Shown here: piece after piece, positions 46,922 through 54,542 of the stretch | How positions within the stretch are numbered: position 1 is the stretch's first letter | Layout: the number at the start of each line of letters is the position of its first letter | Assembly: GCF_022414535.1 (NCBI RefSeq) | Contig: NZ_JADWYM010000007.1 | Location: forward strand, 124,001 to 188,000 | From: Streptomyces sp. MUM 2J | GTDB lineage: Bacteria > Actinomycetota > Actinomycetes > Streptomycetales > Streptomycetaceae | DNA length: 64,000 bases | Direction of reading: 5' to 3' | The notes under the pieces: generated by a model | The model's database searches: none | What the model was told of the DNA's origin: nothing | The model's input: only the letters and a program-made list of their open reading frames with translations | Made by a program: the position numbers and the translations under genes

Positions 46922-48973
46922 ATGCCCGAAGTCAACCGGCGCCGATTCCTCCAACTGGCCGGAGCCACCACGGCGTTCTCCGCGCTGTCCGGCAGTATCC
47001 AGCGCGCGGCGGCGTTGCCCGCCAACCACCGCACGGGATCGATCGAGGACGTCGAGCACATCGTCGTCCTGATGCAGGAGAACCGTTCCTTCGACCACTA
47101 CTTCGGTTCCCTGCGCGGCGTGCGGGGCTTCGGCGACCCGCGCCCGGTGCTCCACCCCGGAGGGAAGCCCGTCTGGTACCAGCCCGACGGGATCAGGGAC
47201 GTCCTCCCGTTCCGCCCCGACGCCGACGAACTCGGCATGCAGTTCCTCGAAGGGCTGCCGCACGGATGGCCGGACGGCCAGGCGGCCTACAACGGCGGCA
47301 GGTACGACAGGTGGGTCCCCGCGAAGGGCACCACGACGATGGCGTACCTCACCCGCGAGGACATCCCCTTCCACTACGCCCTCGCCGACGCCTTCACCGT
47401 CTGCGACGCCTACCACTGCTCGTTCATCGGCTCCACCGACCCGAACCGCTACTACATGTGGACGGGGTTCACCGGGAACGACGGCTCGGGCGGCGGCCCG
47501 GTCCTCGGCAACGACGAGCGGGGCTACGGCTGGACGACCTACCCCGAGCGCCTGGAACGGGCGGGCGTCTCCTGGAAGATCTACCAGGACAGCGGCGACG
47601 GTCTGGACGCGGCCGGATCCTGGGGCTGGATCGGCGACGCCTACCGCGGCAACTACGGCGACAACTCGCTCCTCTACTTCGACGCCTACCGCGACGCCCG
47701 ACCCGGCGACCCCCTCTACGACAAGGCCCGCACCGGCACCGACGTGAAGAACGGCGACGGCTGGTTCGACGAGCTGCGCGCCGACGTCAGGGCCGGGACG
47801 CTCCCGCAGATCTCCTGGATCGCCGCTCCCGAGGCCTTCACCGAGCACTCCAACTGGCCCTCGAACTACGGCGCCTGGTACATCGCCCAGGTCCTGGACG
47901 CGCTCACCGCCAACCCGCGCGTCTGGGCGAGGACGGCGCTGTTCATCACCTACGACGAGAACGACGGCTTCTTCGACCACGTGGTGCCGCCGCTGCCGCC
48001 GAGGTCCGCGGCGCAGGGCAGGTCCACCGTCGACGTCTCGCCCGACCTCTTTCCCGGCGACGCCAGGCACCCCGCCGGCCCCTACGGCCTCGGCCCGCGG
48101 GTGCCGATGCTCGTCGTCTCCCCGTGGAGCAAGGGCGGCTACGTCTGTTCGGAGACCTTCGACCACACCTCGATCCTGCGGTTCATGGAACGCCGGTTCG
48201 GTGTCGAGGAGACGAACATCTCGCCCTGGCGCCGGGCCGTATGCGGCGACCTGACCTCCGCGTTCGACTTCTCCCGCAGGGACAGCAGCCCGGCCGCGCT
48301 GCCGGACACCGCCGCGTACGAGCCGCAGGACCGCAACCGCCACCCCGACTACCGCCCGGCGCCCCCGGCCGACCCGGCCATGCCCCGGCAGGAGTGTGGT
48401 CAGCGGCCCGCCCGGCCCCTGACGTACGACCCGTCCGTGGACGGCTCGGCGGACACGGCGGCCGGGAAGTTCACCCTGAGTTTCGCCTCCGGCGCCGGGG
48501 CCGGTGCCGCCTTCCACGTCACCTCCGGCAACCGCACCGACGGTCCCTGGATGTACACCACCGCGGCGGGCACGACGCTCTCCGACACCTGGAACTCGGT
48601 GTACTCGGGCGGCTCGTACGATCTGACGGTCCACGGCCCGAACGGTTTCCTGCGCACCTTCAGAGGCCGCAACAAGGTGTCCGGCCCCGAGGTCACCGCG
48701 CGCCGCAGCGGCGACGACATCGAACTCACCTTCACCCACCACGGCTCCGGCACGGCGAGGCTGACCGTCGCCGACGGCTACGGTGGCGCCCTCCGCACCG
48801 TCACGGTGCGTCAGGGAACCGCCGTCCGGCAGGTCATCGACCTCACCGCTAGCCGGCGCTGGTACGACCTCACCGTCACCGCCGACGGCGACGCGGCCTT
48901 CCTGCGGCGCTTCGCCGGACACGTCGAGAACGGCCGGGCCGGTGTGAGCGATCCCGCGATCGCCGCCGCGTGA
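46922..48973 (+). CDS. Secreted phospholipase C, Tat-exported
   Basis: A 683-residue enzyme of the bacterial phosphocholine-preferring phospholipase C family. A twin-arginine signal (VNRRRFLQLAGATTAFS) shows Tat export. The phosphoesterase domain starts EHIVVLMQENRSFDHYFGSL and contains GSTDPNRYYMWTG, TYDENDGFFDHVVPP, and WSKGGYVCSETFDHTSILRF. Two C-terminal DUF756 repeats follow (from about residue 505). It hydrolyses phosphatidylcholine or sphingomyelin outside the cell; phosphate starvation control is usual. ATG at 46922. Confidence 0.94.
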   Translation: MPEVNRRRFLQLAGATTAFSALSGSIQRAAALPANHRTGSIEDVEHIVVLMQENRSFDHYFGSLRGVRGFGDPRPVLHPGGKPVWYQPDGIRDVLPFRPDADELGMQFLEGLPHGWPDGQAAYNGGRYDRWVPAKGTTTMAYLTREDIPFHYALADAFTVCDAYHCSFIGSTDPNRYYMWTGFTGNDGSGGGPVLGNDERGYGWTTYPERLERAGVSWKIYQDSGDGLDAAGSWGWIGDAYRGNYGDNSLLYFDAYRDARPGDPLYDKARTGTDVKNGDGWFDELRADVRAGTLPQISWIAAPEAFTEHSNWPSNYGAWYIAQVLDALTANPRVWARTALFITYDENDGFFDHVVPPLPPRSAAQGRSTVDVSPDLFPGDARHPAGPYGLGPRVPMLVVSPWSKGGYVCSETFDHTSILRFMERRFGVEETNISPWRRAVCGDLTSAFDFSRRDSSPAALPDTAAYEPQDRNRHPDYRPAPPADPAMPRQECGQRPARPLTYDPSVDGSADTAAGKFTLSFASGAGAGAAFHVTSGNRTDGPWMYTTAAGTTLSDTWNSVYSGGSYDLTVHGPNGFLRTFRGRNKVSGPEVTARRSGDDIELTFTHHGSGTARLTVADGYGGALRTVTVRQGTAVRQVIDLTASRRWYDLTVTADGDAAFLRRFAGHVENGRAGVSDPAIAAA

Positions 48974-49036
48974 CCTGCGCGGAACAGCGCTGACCGGGGG
49001 GCCGTAGGCGCTGGTCGCGGGCCGGTTGGCTCGGGG

Positions 49037-49042
49037 TAGTGT
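49037..49042 (+). promoter_or_regulatory. -10 box of a leaderless promoter
   Basis: TAGTGT exactly 6 nt before the GTG at 49049; no Shine-Dalgarno site. Confidence 0.55.
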
Positions 49043-49048
49043 GCCCCG

Positions 49049-49900
49049 GTGACCACGCAATCGAACACACCTGCAGGCTGGTACCCCGATCCGCACGGGG
49101 CGCCTCAGACGCTGCGCTACTGGGACGGCGCGCAGTGGACCCAGCACACCAACCCCGACCAGCAGGCGGCAGCCCCGTCCCAGCAGGCCCCGCACATACC
49201 CCAGCAGCAGGGCATGCCGCCGCAGCAGGGCGGCCCCGACCCACGCGTGCAGCGTCAGGTGCAGCAGGAGGCCGGGGTCGCCGCCGGCGGTGCCGGCGGC
49301 GGCACCCTGTTCTCCGAGCCGGTCCTGGTGGTGAACCAGAAGGCCAAGCTGATCGAGCTGACCAACGAGTACACGGTCATGGATCAGAACGGCGCCCAGC
49401 TCGGCTCCGTCGTGCAGGTCGGACAGAGCGCGCTGCGCAAGATCCTGCGCTTCCTGTCCAGCATCGACCAGTTCCTGCCGGTCAAGCTGGAGATCCGCGA
49501 CAACCACGGCCGGCCGGTCCTGCTGCTGACCCGCCCGGCCAAGATCTTCAAGTCGCGCGTCATCGTGCAGCGCCCGGACGGGCAGCCGGTGGGCGAGATC
49601 GTCCAGCAGAACGTCTTCGGCAAGATCAACTTCGCGATGAACGTCAACGGCCAGCAGGTCGGCGCCATCAGGGCGGAGAACTGGCGGGCCTGGAACTTCG
49701 CGATCGTCGACCACGCAGGCAACGAGGTCGCCCGGATCACCAAGACCTGGGAAGGCCTGGCCAAGACCATGTTCACCACCGCGGACAACTACGTCCTGCA
49801 GGTGCACTACCAGCTGCCGGAGCCCCTGCTGAGCCTGGTGGTGGCGACGGCGCTGACCGTCGACACCGCGCTCAAGCAGGACGCGCGCGGCCTCGGCTGA
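49049..49900 (+). CDS. DUF2510 / LURP-one-like protein
   Basis: A 283-residue protein. DUF2510 at the N-terminus (PAGWYPDPHGAPQTLRYWD) is followed by a Gln/Pro-rich linker (45-85) and a beta-barrel domain of the LURP-one/Tubby-like, scramblase-related superfamily (VVNQKAKLIELTNEYTVMD; FAIVDHAGNEVARITKTW). The end is amphipathic. It probably sits at the membrane and binds lipid, but the function is unknown. The GTG start with a -10 box 6 nt upstream suggests a leaderless transcript. Confidence 0.85.
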   Translation: MTTQSNTPAGWYPDPHGAPQTLRYWDGAQWTQHTNPDQQAAAPSQQAPHIPQQQGMPPQQGGPDPRVQRQVQQEAGVAAGGAGGGTLFSEPVLVVNQKAKLIELTNEYTVMDQNGAQLGSVVQVGQSALRKILRFLSSIDQFLPVKLEIRDNHGRPVLLLTRPAKIFKSRVIVQRPDGQPVGEIVQQNVFGKINFAMNVNGQQVGAIRAENWRAWNFAIVDHAGNEVARITKTWEGLAKTMFTTADNYVLQVHYQLPEPLLSLVVATALTVDTALKQDARGLG

Positions 49901-49926
49901 CGCGTCGCCGCCTCACCGGCGGCCGT

Positions 49927-50922
49927 TCACCACGGAGTGAGGTGCCCCGGATCGGACGGGCGGGGCACCAGCGCCGGTTCCGCCGACGACGCCCGGGCGT
50001 CCAGGGCGAGGGCCGCGGCCACCGGATGCGCCTCGCCGACCGGTCGGCCCCCGCCCACCGCGCGCCCTCCGGACTCGGCCGGCGCACCGGCCGCCGGCTG
50101 CGGGCCGGGCGCGGCCCGCGTCAGCAGCAGCACCCCCCGGGCGGCGAGCCCCGCGCCCGCCAGCGCCAGCAGCGCCCCCACCGCACCGCCCTGCAGCCGT
50201 TCGCCGAGCAGAGCGACGCCGATGACGGCGGCGGCCACCGGGTTGGCCAGTGTCACCACGGCCAACGGCGCGCCCAGTCCGCCCCGGTAGGCGGTCTGCG
50301 ACAGCAGCAGCCCGCCCGTGGCGAAGGCCGCGACCAGCAGCGCCACCCCGATCACCTGCACGCTCAGCAGCGGCCCCGAACGGTTGGCCGCGGCGACCGT
50401 CACGGTCTGGGTGAGTGCCGAGGCCACCCCGGAGGCCACCCCGGAAGCCGTGGCGTGCCGCAGGCCAGGCCGGGCGCCCGGCCTGGACAGCATGCCGATC
50501 AGCGTGGCGGTAGCCCCGGCCACCACCAGCGCCTCGGGCAGGCTGAGCACGTCGTCGGGCGCCGGGCCCGAGGCCGTGACGAGGATCGCGCCCAGGCCGA
50601 GCAGGGTGAACCCGGTGCCACGCCATTCGGCGACGCTGACCCCGCGCCCCGCGAGCCGCGCACCCATCGGTACCGCCGCGACCAGGGTGAGTGCCCCGAG
50701 CGGCTGCACCACGGTGAGCGGACCGTACTTCAGGGCCACCACGTGCAGCAGGGCGGCCGAGGCGTTCAGCGTCACCGACCACCACCACGCGCCGCTGCCG
50801 AGCAGCCGCAGCACACCCGGGCCGGCGGACCGGGCGGCGAGGCGTTGCTGGGCCACCGCGGCCGCCGCGTAGGCGACGGCGGAGAACAGTGACAGGACGA
50901 CGGCCGTCAGGGCGGCGCTCAC
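49927..50922 (-). CDS. EamA/DMT-family permease
   Basis: A 331-residue membrane protein with about nine to ten hydrophobic segments in two EamA-like halves (VVLSLFSAVAYAAAAVAQQR; VVQPLGALTLVAAVPMGARL; LANPVAAAVIGVALLGE). The last 50 residues are a soluble Pro/Ala tail. Members export metabolites or amino acids; substrate unknown. The GTG at 50922 overlaps the stop of the PAP2 gene, so the two are coupled. Confidence 0.85.
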   Translation of the reverse strand: MSAALTAVVLSLFSAVAYAAAAVAQQRLAARSAGPGVLRLLGSGAWWWSVTLNASAALLHVVALKYGPLTVVQPLGALTLVAAVPMGARLAGRGVSVAEWRGTGFTLLGLGAILVTASGPAPDDVLSLPEALVVAGATATLIGMLSRPGARPGLRHATASGVASGVASALTQTVTVAAANRSGPLLSVQVIGVALLVAAFATGGLLLSQTAYRGGLGAPLAVVTLANPVAAAVIGVALLGERLQGGAVGALLALAGAGLAARGVLLLTRAAPGPQPAAGAPAESGGRAVGGGRPVGEAHPVAAALALDARASSAEPALVPRPSDPGHLTPW

Positions 50923-51749
50923 CGGTTCGCCCCCGCCAGGACCTGCTCCCGCTCCCGCCCCGGCCGTTGGGCCGGCAACGTCCTCGCGCGCCGGCGGCGC
51001 GGCGGCATGGCCGCGCCGTGCGGCCGGGGGACCAGGGCGAGTGCGGCGCCGAGCAGTGCGGCGGCGGCGATCGAGTCGAGCCAGTAGTGGTTGGCCGTGC
51101 CGACTATCACCACCAGCGTCAGCAGCGGGTGCGACAGCCACAGCAGGCGCCACCGCGACCGGGTCGCCGCGATCAGCCCGATCGCCACCATCAGCGCCCA
51201 CCCGAAGTGCAGGGACGGCATCGCCGCGAACTGGTTCGACAGGTGGTCGGCGCGTGGCGGCCCGTACACCGAGGGGCCGTACACCCGCGCGGTGTCGATC
51301 AGACCGGTGGCCGCGAGCATCCGGGGCGGCGCCAGCGGGAACGCCAGGTGCAGTACCAGGGCGCAGGCGGTGACGGCGGCCAGCACCCGTCGGGCCCACA
51401 GGTAGTGGGCCGGGCGCCGCAGGTACAGCCAGACCAGGAAGGCGGCCGTGGCGGAGAAGTGCACGGCGGCGTAGTACGTGTTCGCGAGGTGCGCCGGGAG
51501 GTCGCCGTGCAGCAGCAGTGACTGCACGGAGCCCTCGCCGGGCAGGTGGACGGCCCGTTCGGCGTCCCAGACGCGGTCCGCGTTGCGGAAGGCCTCGCCC
51601 GTGTGGCCGGCGGCCAGCTGACGGCCGAGCTTGTAGACCAGGAAGAGACCCGCGACGAGCAGGAGCTCACGGACGAGCGCGGGCCGTGCTGCCGCGCCGG
51701 TCCGCGCTGCTTGCCCGGGTTCTTCCCCGGGCTCGGTGCGGGCGTTCAT
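50919..51749 (-). CDS. PAP2-family membrane phosphatase
   Basis: A 276-residue membrane protein with about six segments. The active-site motifs PSLHFGW (P-S-x-H) and GTANHYWLDSI (H-x3-D) are present; the arrangement is that of the inositolphosphorylceramide-synthase-like PAP2_3 group. It acts on lipid phosphates or transfers head groups. ATG at 51749. It precedes the permease in a two-gene operon divergent from the TetR gene, so may be its regulatory target. Confidence 0.88.
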   Translation of the reverse strand: MNARTEPGEEPGQAARTGAAARPALVRELLLVAGLFLVYKLGRQLAAGHTGEAFRNADRVWDAERAVHLPGEGSVQSLLLHGDLPAHLANTYYAAVHFSATAAFLVWLYLRRPAHYLWARRVLAAVTACALVLHLAFPLAPPRMLAATGLIDTARVYGPSVYGPPRADHLSNQFAAMPSLHFGWALMVAIGLIAATRSRWRLLWLSHPLLTLVVIVGTANHYWLDSIAAAALLGAALALVPRPHGAAMPPRRRRARTLPAQRPGREREQVLAGANR

Positions 51750-51813
51750 CCCCCGGCCCCCTCGCTGACGGTGGTGCGTGTGTGGTGCGCGCCGTGCGGT
51801 GGCGCAAAGGAAT

Positions 51814-51880
51814 CGATACGACATCGTACCGATACGCCAGTGTACCGATACGGTTCAGTACCGGTACACTGGTGTATCGA
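51814..51880. promoter_or_regulatory. Operator cluster, TetR/PAP2 divergent region
   Basis: CCAGTGTACC (51837-51846) is perfectly inverted at 51863-51872 (11 bp counting the inner pair). GTACCGATACG repeats directly at 51826 and 51842. ATCGATACGACATCGTACCGAT (51813-51834) is an imperfect palindrome, described by position because of its length. The half-site GTAYCGAT recurs at least four times. This is typical TetR autoregulation. A TTGACA follows near 51880. Confidence 0.6.
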
Positions 51881-51963
51881 TTGACATGCGACACACACGG
51901 GAAGCGACCATGGACGGCAGGGCCGCCGCACGGCCCCCGGAAGACCGGCGAGGAGAGACACCG

Positions 51964-52578
51964 ATGACGTCGCAGGCCGCGGAAGAGCCGGAGCAGGCTG
52001 CCGCGTCGCGCCGCTCCAAGCTCACGCCCGAGCGCGAGCAGGAGTTCTTCGACGCCGTCCTCGACCAGATCCGCGAGTGCGGGTACGACGCCGTGACCAT
52101 GGACGGCGTCGCCGCCAGCACGCGGTGCAGCAAATCCACCCTCTACCGGCAGTGGAAGACCAAGCCGCAGTTCGTGGTGGCCGCGCTGCGCTCGCGCCGC
52201 CGCTCACGGCTGAGCGGCATCGACACCGGCTCGCTCGCCGACGACCTGCGCGAGGCCGCGCGGGCCGCGGGGGAGTGGTCGGTGAAGGACACCAAGCTGC
52301 TCCAGGCGCTCGGCCACGCGGTCACCCAGGACGCGGAGCTGGCGGGGGCCCTGCGTGAGGCGCTCGTCGAGCCGGAGATCGCCGCGTTGAAGGAGATCCT
52401 GCGCCGCGGCGTCGAGCGCGGCGAGATCGCCGCGGACCATCCGGCGCTTGAGTACGTGCCCGCGCAGCTGTTCGGCATGCTGCGGGTCCGGCCGATCCTG
52501 GAGGGCAGGTACGCCGACGAGGAGTACCTGGCCCGTTTCACCGAGGCCGCCGTGCTGCCGGCCCTCGGGCTGACCTGA
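51964..52578 (+). CDS. TetR-family regulator
   Basis: A 204-residue repressor. The HTH (residues about 20-65) is REQEFFDAVLDQIRECGYDA then VAASTRCSKSTLYRQWKTK. The C-terminal ligand domain is TetR_C-like (RRGVERGEIAADHPALEYVP). The ATG at 51964 follows AGGAGAG; earlier in-frame starts (51886, 51910) lie among the operator repeats. Probably represses itself and the divergent PAP2/permease operon. Confidence 0.92.
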   Translation: MTSQAAEEPEQAAASRRSKLTPEREQEFFDAVLDQIRECGYDAVTMDGVAASTRCSKSTLYRQWKTKPQFVVAALRSRRRSRLSGIDTGSLADDLREAARAAGEWSVKDTKLLQALGHAVTQDAELAGALREALVEPEIAALKEILRRGVERGEIAADHPALEYVPAQLFGMLRVRPILEGRYADEEYLARFTEAAVLPALGLT

Positions 52579-52691
52579 GACCCGGGCCGCCGTCCACGGG
52601 ATGACTGGACGGTGGCCTGGTCGCGCCGCACCGTGGGGACGGGGGCGGCGCACCCCGGCCGGGCAGGGCCCCCTTGAGCGGAGAGGGCCCC

Positions 52692-52745
52692 GCCCGGCCG
52701 TTCTCCCGCCCGGCCGTTCTCCCGCCCGGCCGTTCTCCCGCCCGG
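52692..52745. repeat. Tandem repeat, 16 bp x 3.4
   Basis: Three perfect copies of GCCCGGCCGTTCTCCC (52692-52739) and a partial fourth. It lies between the convergent TetR and DUF2510 genes. Probably replication slippage; may serve as terminator. Confidence 0.85.
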
Positions 52746-52798
52746 GCGGGTCCTGGGCGCCGGCGGATGGGCCCCCGGTGCGGGGCGGCGACGCCGAA

Positions 52799-53914
52799 TC
52801 AGACGTTCTGGCCGCTCCCGCCGCCCCGGGCCACCTTGATGCCCCGGATGATCTCGTCGATCACGGACGCGTCCTGGTCGGTGTCGACACCGAAGCGGAC
52901 CACGACCATGTGGCGCGGGACGGTGGGCGAGGGAAACGCCAGCGACTCGACGTAGCCGTCGGCACCCTTGCTGGTGACGGCCTTCCACCGGACCAGGTAG
53001 CCCTTCTGCCCGGCCACGGTGACGGCCTTGGCGGCCAGCTCCTGGTGCGAGGTGATGCTGCCGTAGGTGGTGCCGCCGTAGGACTCCTCCGCGTTGGCCC
53101 GGATGTCCGCCTTGGCGACCTGCTCCGCCGTGGCCCCGCGGGTGCCCACCACCGACGCCGGCGCCGCGTAGGCGCCGCCCTTGGTGCAGGACTTGCCGGT
53201 GTCACCGGGGCAGGGGTAACTGTCGTTCGAGGTCACGGCCGCACCGCCGGTGCCCTGCTGTCCGTACCAGCCCTCGGGGATGGGGAGGCTGATGCCGTCC
53301 GCCACGTCCGTCACGGAGCCGCTCTCGATCCGCTGCGGCTGCGTCCGGTTCGGCGAGGGTGCCGCGCCGCCGTCGCGGCCCCCGGGGCCGCCGCTCGGTC
53401 CGCCACCGGGCCCGCCCGGTCCGCCCTGCCCCTGCCGGGCGTCGTCGCGGCCCCCGCCGTCGTCCTTGGCCAGTGCCCACACACCGACCCCGATGCTCGC
53501 CAGCACCGCGACGGCCGCGGCCACCGCTATCCCGACCCGCACCCCGCGTCGCCCGCCGGATTCCGCCGGCTGAGCGGGGTAGCCCGGGTGGACCGGATAG
53601 CCGGGCTGCCCGCCGAACACCGGCTGCCCGCCGTACCCGGGCTGCCCGAACGCCCCCGGCCCCGGGGGCGCTACCGGCTGATCGGGTGCCCCGGCCGGCC
53701 CCGGCTGCCCGGCCGCTCCGATGTGTCCCGGCCGCTCCGTCGCTCCCGGATGCGCCCCGCCGGGCGGTGGCTGCTGTGGTCCCCATGCGGCGGCGGACCC
53801 CGCGGGGCGTGTCCGGTCCGTCCACGCCTTGCCGTCCCACCAGCGCTCGGTGGCGGGGCCGTCACTTGTCTGTCCGGGGTCGGGGTACCACCCGGGGGGA
53901 GTCACCTGCGTCAT
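52799..53914 (-). CDS. DUF2510 membrane-anchored protein
   Basis: A 371-residue protein. DUF2510 (PPGWYPDPGQTSDGPATERW), a Pro/Gly/Gln-rich stretch (40-115) with imperfect GGQPGYP-type repeats, one membrane segment (VGIAVAAAVAVLASIGVGVW) and an extracellular domain (from about 205) with two cysteines (PCPGDTGKSC) and ISLPIPEGWYGQQ. The outer domain is like those that bind surface partners, but no function is known. The ATG at 53914 has a TANNNT box 6 nt upstream. Confidence 0.85.
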   Translation of the reverse strand: MTQVTPPGWYPDPGQTSDGPATERWWDGKAWTDRTRPAGSAAAWGPQQPPPGGAHPGATERPGHIGAAGQPGPAGAPDQPVAPPGPGAFGQPGYGGQPVFGGQPGYPVHPGYPAQPAESGGRRGVRVGIAVAAAVAVLASIGVGVWALAKDDGGGRDDARQGQGGPGGPGGGPSGGPGGRDGGAAPSPNRTQPQRIESGSVTDVADGISLPIPEGWYGQQGTGGAAVTSNDSYPCPGDTGKSCTKGGAYAAPASVVGTRGATAEQVAKADIRANAEESYGGTTYGSITSHQELAAKAVTVAGQKGYLVRWKAVTSKGADGYVESLAFPSPTVPRHMVVVRFGVDTDQDASVIDEIIRGIKVARGGGSGQNV

Positions 53915-53920
53915 GGGTCA

Positions 53921-53926
53921 ACCGTA
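53921..53926 (-). promoter_or_regulatory. -10 box of a leaderless promoter
   Basis: TACGGT on the minus strand, exactly 6 nt before the ATG at 53914. Confidence 0.55.
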
Positions 53927-54017
53927 TGAGGCATCTGTGAAAGCGACATGAGAGGGTGCGCTTCTGGCCGCGCTCACCGCCGCGGTGACCCGCCTCGACG
54001 GTCCGCGGCGCGGTGCT

Positions 54018-54062
54018 CGCCTCACCCGCCCGCCGCAGCGCGTGCGGCGGGCGGGTGAGGCG
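54018..54062. repeat. 20-bp perfect inverted repeat
   Basis: Arms 54018-54037 and 54043-54062, loop GCGCG. Very stable, but located between divergent genes where no transcript is expected to end. Confidence 0.8.
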
Positions 54063-54542
54063 TGTGCGCCTCCGGGGGCGGGGCTCCCGCGCCCGTGGGG
54101 CTGGCCGATCGCCCTCGGCCGGACGGGGGCACCGGGGGCAGGCGGCCCGGTGACCTCCCCGCTCGTCGGTCCCGCAGGCGCCCCGGTGCCGGTTCGGCTT
54201 CGGTTCGGTTTCGATTGGGCGTCGCCTTCGAGCCGCCCCCCGTCGCCGGCCCGGGCGGCGGTCGGGCTCCTGCCGCGCTTCCGCGGGTGCCACCGGTGCG
54301 CCGACGGCGTGCCCCGTTCCCGCGTACCGAGTCGACTTCCGGCCGATCGGCCGTCAACTCGCTTCCCTGCAAAGGGCGTTGTCGGTCACAGCCGGCCGTG
54401 CGGCGCCCGGGCCCTGCCGCTTGTTCCCCTTACTCCCTTTCATCCGTTACGGCAACTGCTGCGCCGACCGGCCTCCGCCCTGGGTGGCGGGGGACTACGC
54501 TCAAGCCTGCACATGGTGAGGGCGACTTGGGGAGGTAGCGGG

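Larger units (their letters stand above)
53915..54542. other. Large divergent intergenic region
   Basis: 628 bp between divergent genes with no supported coding frame. It holds the leaderless -10 box of the minus gene, a very strong 20-bp inverted repeat (54018), a GGTTCGG-type micro-repeat near 54190-54215, and a pyrimidine-rich, lower-GC stretch (54420-54475) that is the likely LAL-gene promoter. Confidence 0.5.

Noticed and set aside
46874..49807. Minus-strand open frame of 977 codons
   Set aside because: Antisense shadow of the phospholipase C and DUF2510 genes; no domain.
52692..52745. Tandem repeat considered as CRISPR
   Set aside because: No spacers between units and no cas genes; simple tandem duplication.
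54018..54062. Inverted repeat as insertion-sequence end
   Set aside because: Arms are adjacent with a 5-nt loop and no transposase or target duplication is visible.
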